A stretch of DNA of 13,868 nt from Elusimicrobiota bacterium (GTDB lineage: Bacteria > Elusimicrobiota > UBA5214 > JBBAAG01): NCBI GenBank assembly GCA_041658405.1, contig JBBAAG010000078.1, positions 1 through 13,868 on the forward strand, in the 5' to 3' direction. This document shows positions 13,228 to 13,868 of the stretch, one piece after another. The translations under genes and the position numbers were made by a program. Under the pieces are notes generated by a model. The model ran no database searches. It was not told the DNA's origin and was given only the letters and a program-made list of their open reading frames with translations. Position 1 is the first letter of the stretch. Every line of letters starts with the position of its first letter.

Positions 13228-13868
13228 ATGAAGATTAAAAAGATCGGTATGGTATTAATGACAGCAGCGCTATTCAGCGGGCTAGCATGCACAGCTGAAA
13301 CTGCGCAGGCGGCAGGAAGCCTGGGTATGCCGTTGACCCGCGAAGGCGGGACAGCCCGTGCGATGTCAATGGGGTCAGCGGTTGTTGGAGTACCCCAGGA
13401 TTCATCATCCTTGTTTTGGAACCCTGCAGGGCTGGGAACAATTGAATGTATGGAACTTGGGTTGCATCACAACAACGGGTTGGGAGAGTCTATCCACGAG
13501 ACCGCAGTAATCGGGATGCCAATAGGCATCCTTGGCGGGCTTGCAGCATCAATCAATTACGTTGACAACGGTATATTTGAAGGCAGGGATAGCGTAGGCA
13601 ATGTTACAGATAACTACACAGCCGGGGATTTGAGTGTTAACTTAGGCTGGGGTAAGAAATTGTTTTCTGGAATATCCGCAGGTATGGCAGTAAAGTACAA
13701 CCGTCAAGCACTTGCCAATAAAGTATATTCCGCCTATGCGATGGACCTCGGGCTTTTGTGGAACCCTATCTCACGGTTAAACCTTGGGCTGGCATATTCC
13801 AACCTCGGTACGAATGTTGCTACAAGCCTGCTGGATTCCGGCTGGCGTGTAGGAGCGTCCTATGGAGT
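13228..13868 (+). CDS. Outer-membrane barrel protein, PorV/UPF0164 type (partial, runs off the window)
   Basis: 213 complete codons are visible and the 3' end is missing. The signal peptide spans residues 1-29 (cleavage near 'AQA'). The mature start carries 'GGTARAMSMGSAVVGVPQDS' and then 'FWNPAGLG' (63-70), the signature of PorV/UPF0164 and FadL-like barrels, followed by alternating beta-strand sequence ('LSVNLGWGKKLFSGISAGMA'). Such proteins sit in the outer membrane and in some phyla act as type IX secretion partners; that role cannot be claimed here because no other secretion gene is visible. SD GAGAGGA is 7 nt before the ATG. No copy of the repeated promoter lies in the 52-nt gap, so it either reads through from copy D or has a separate weak promoter. 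It looks more G+C-rich than the gene before it. Confidence 0.85.
   Translation, partial: MKIKKIGMVLMTAALFSGLACTAETAQAAGSLGMPLTREGGTARAMSMGSAVVGVPQDSSSLFWNPAGLGTIECMELGLHHNNGLGESIHETAVIGMPIGILGGLAASINYVDNGIFEGRDSVGNVTDNYTAGDLSVNLGWGKKLFSGISAGMAVKYNRQALANKVYSAYAMDLGLLWNPISRLNLGLAYSNLGTNVATSLLDSGWRVGASYG

Noticed and set aside
13285..13295. Lipobox-like GLAC in the PorV-type signal peptide
   Set aside because: The order of residues before Cys (G-L-A) does not fit the [LVI][AST][GA]C pattern, and an AQA cleavage site follows; a barrel protein is more likely.

Overview
The window looks like a piece of a Gram-negative bacterial chromosome. It encodes three predicted outer-membrane or export-linked proteins (a CsgG-like lipoprotein-type domain with a beta-rich tail, an OprO/P-like porin and a PorV/UPF0164-type barrel), many long two-component signalling proteins, and AT-leaning DNA with good AGGAG ribosome binding sites. 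No rRNA, tRNA, transposase, phage gene or CRISPR array was seen. The mix (PorV-like barrels, UroD-like methyltransferases, PAS-rich kinases) would fit Elusimicrobiota-like or deltaproteobacterial-type lineages, but the taxon is an inference and weak.

Layout. Positions 1-2485 carry two plus-strand genes: a CsgG-domain protein and a UroD/MtaA-type methyltransferase. Positions 2507-8812 are all minus strand: a porin at 2507-3826, then, read from 8812 leftward, an apparent operon of a 66-residue basic helical protein, a 46-residue lmo0937-type membrane protein that seems to start with AUU, a 207-residue exported protein, a 779-residue multi-PAS histidine kinase, a stand-alone receiver overlapping it by ATGA, and a receiver-adenylate/guanylate cyclase fusion. 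Positions 9132-12189 are a plus-strand operon: DUF6629-like membrane protein, small two-helix membrane protein, dual-specificity-type phosphatase, diacylglycerol/lipid kinase and a DUF2939-like anchored protein. They are followed by a single-receiver response regulator (12327-12788), a DUF948-like membrane protein (12942-13175) and the start of a PorV-type barrel (13228 to the window end).

The main discovery is a gap-free repeated promoter element found five times, in front of the porin, the 66-aa gene, the DUF6629 gene, the lone receiver and the DUF948-like gene. It always points at the downstream gene. Each copy carries GAA, AGTC, AAAG, G and CCAATT at fixed spacing; the best copies contain two AAGTAGAA-type direct repeats 21 bp apart, then a weak -35 (TTnnnA) and a TATTAT-like -10 at 17 bp. 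Together the five copies can account for transcription of nearly everything between 2507 and 13175, so this stretch behaves like one clustered regulon. Its products (small membrane and basic stress-type proteins, porin, lipid kinase and phosphatase) suggest an envelope or general stress response. The kinase-receiver-cyclase genes lie inside it, so the sensor would be under the control of its own regulon. No protein in the window has a DNA-binding domain, so the activator that reads the element must be encoded elsewhere.
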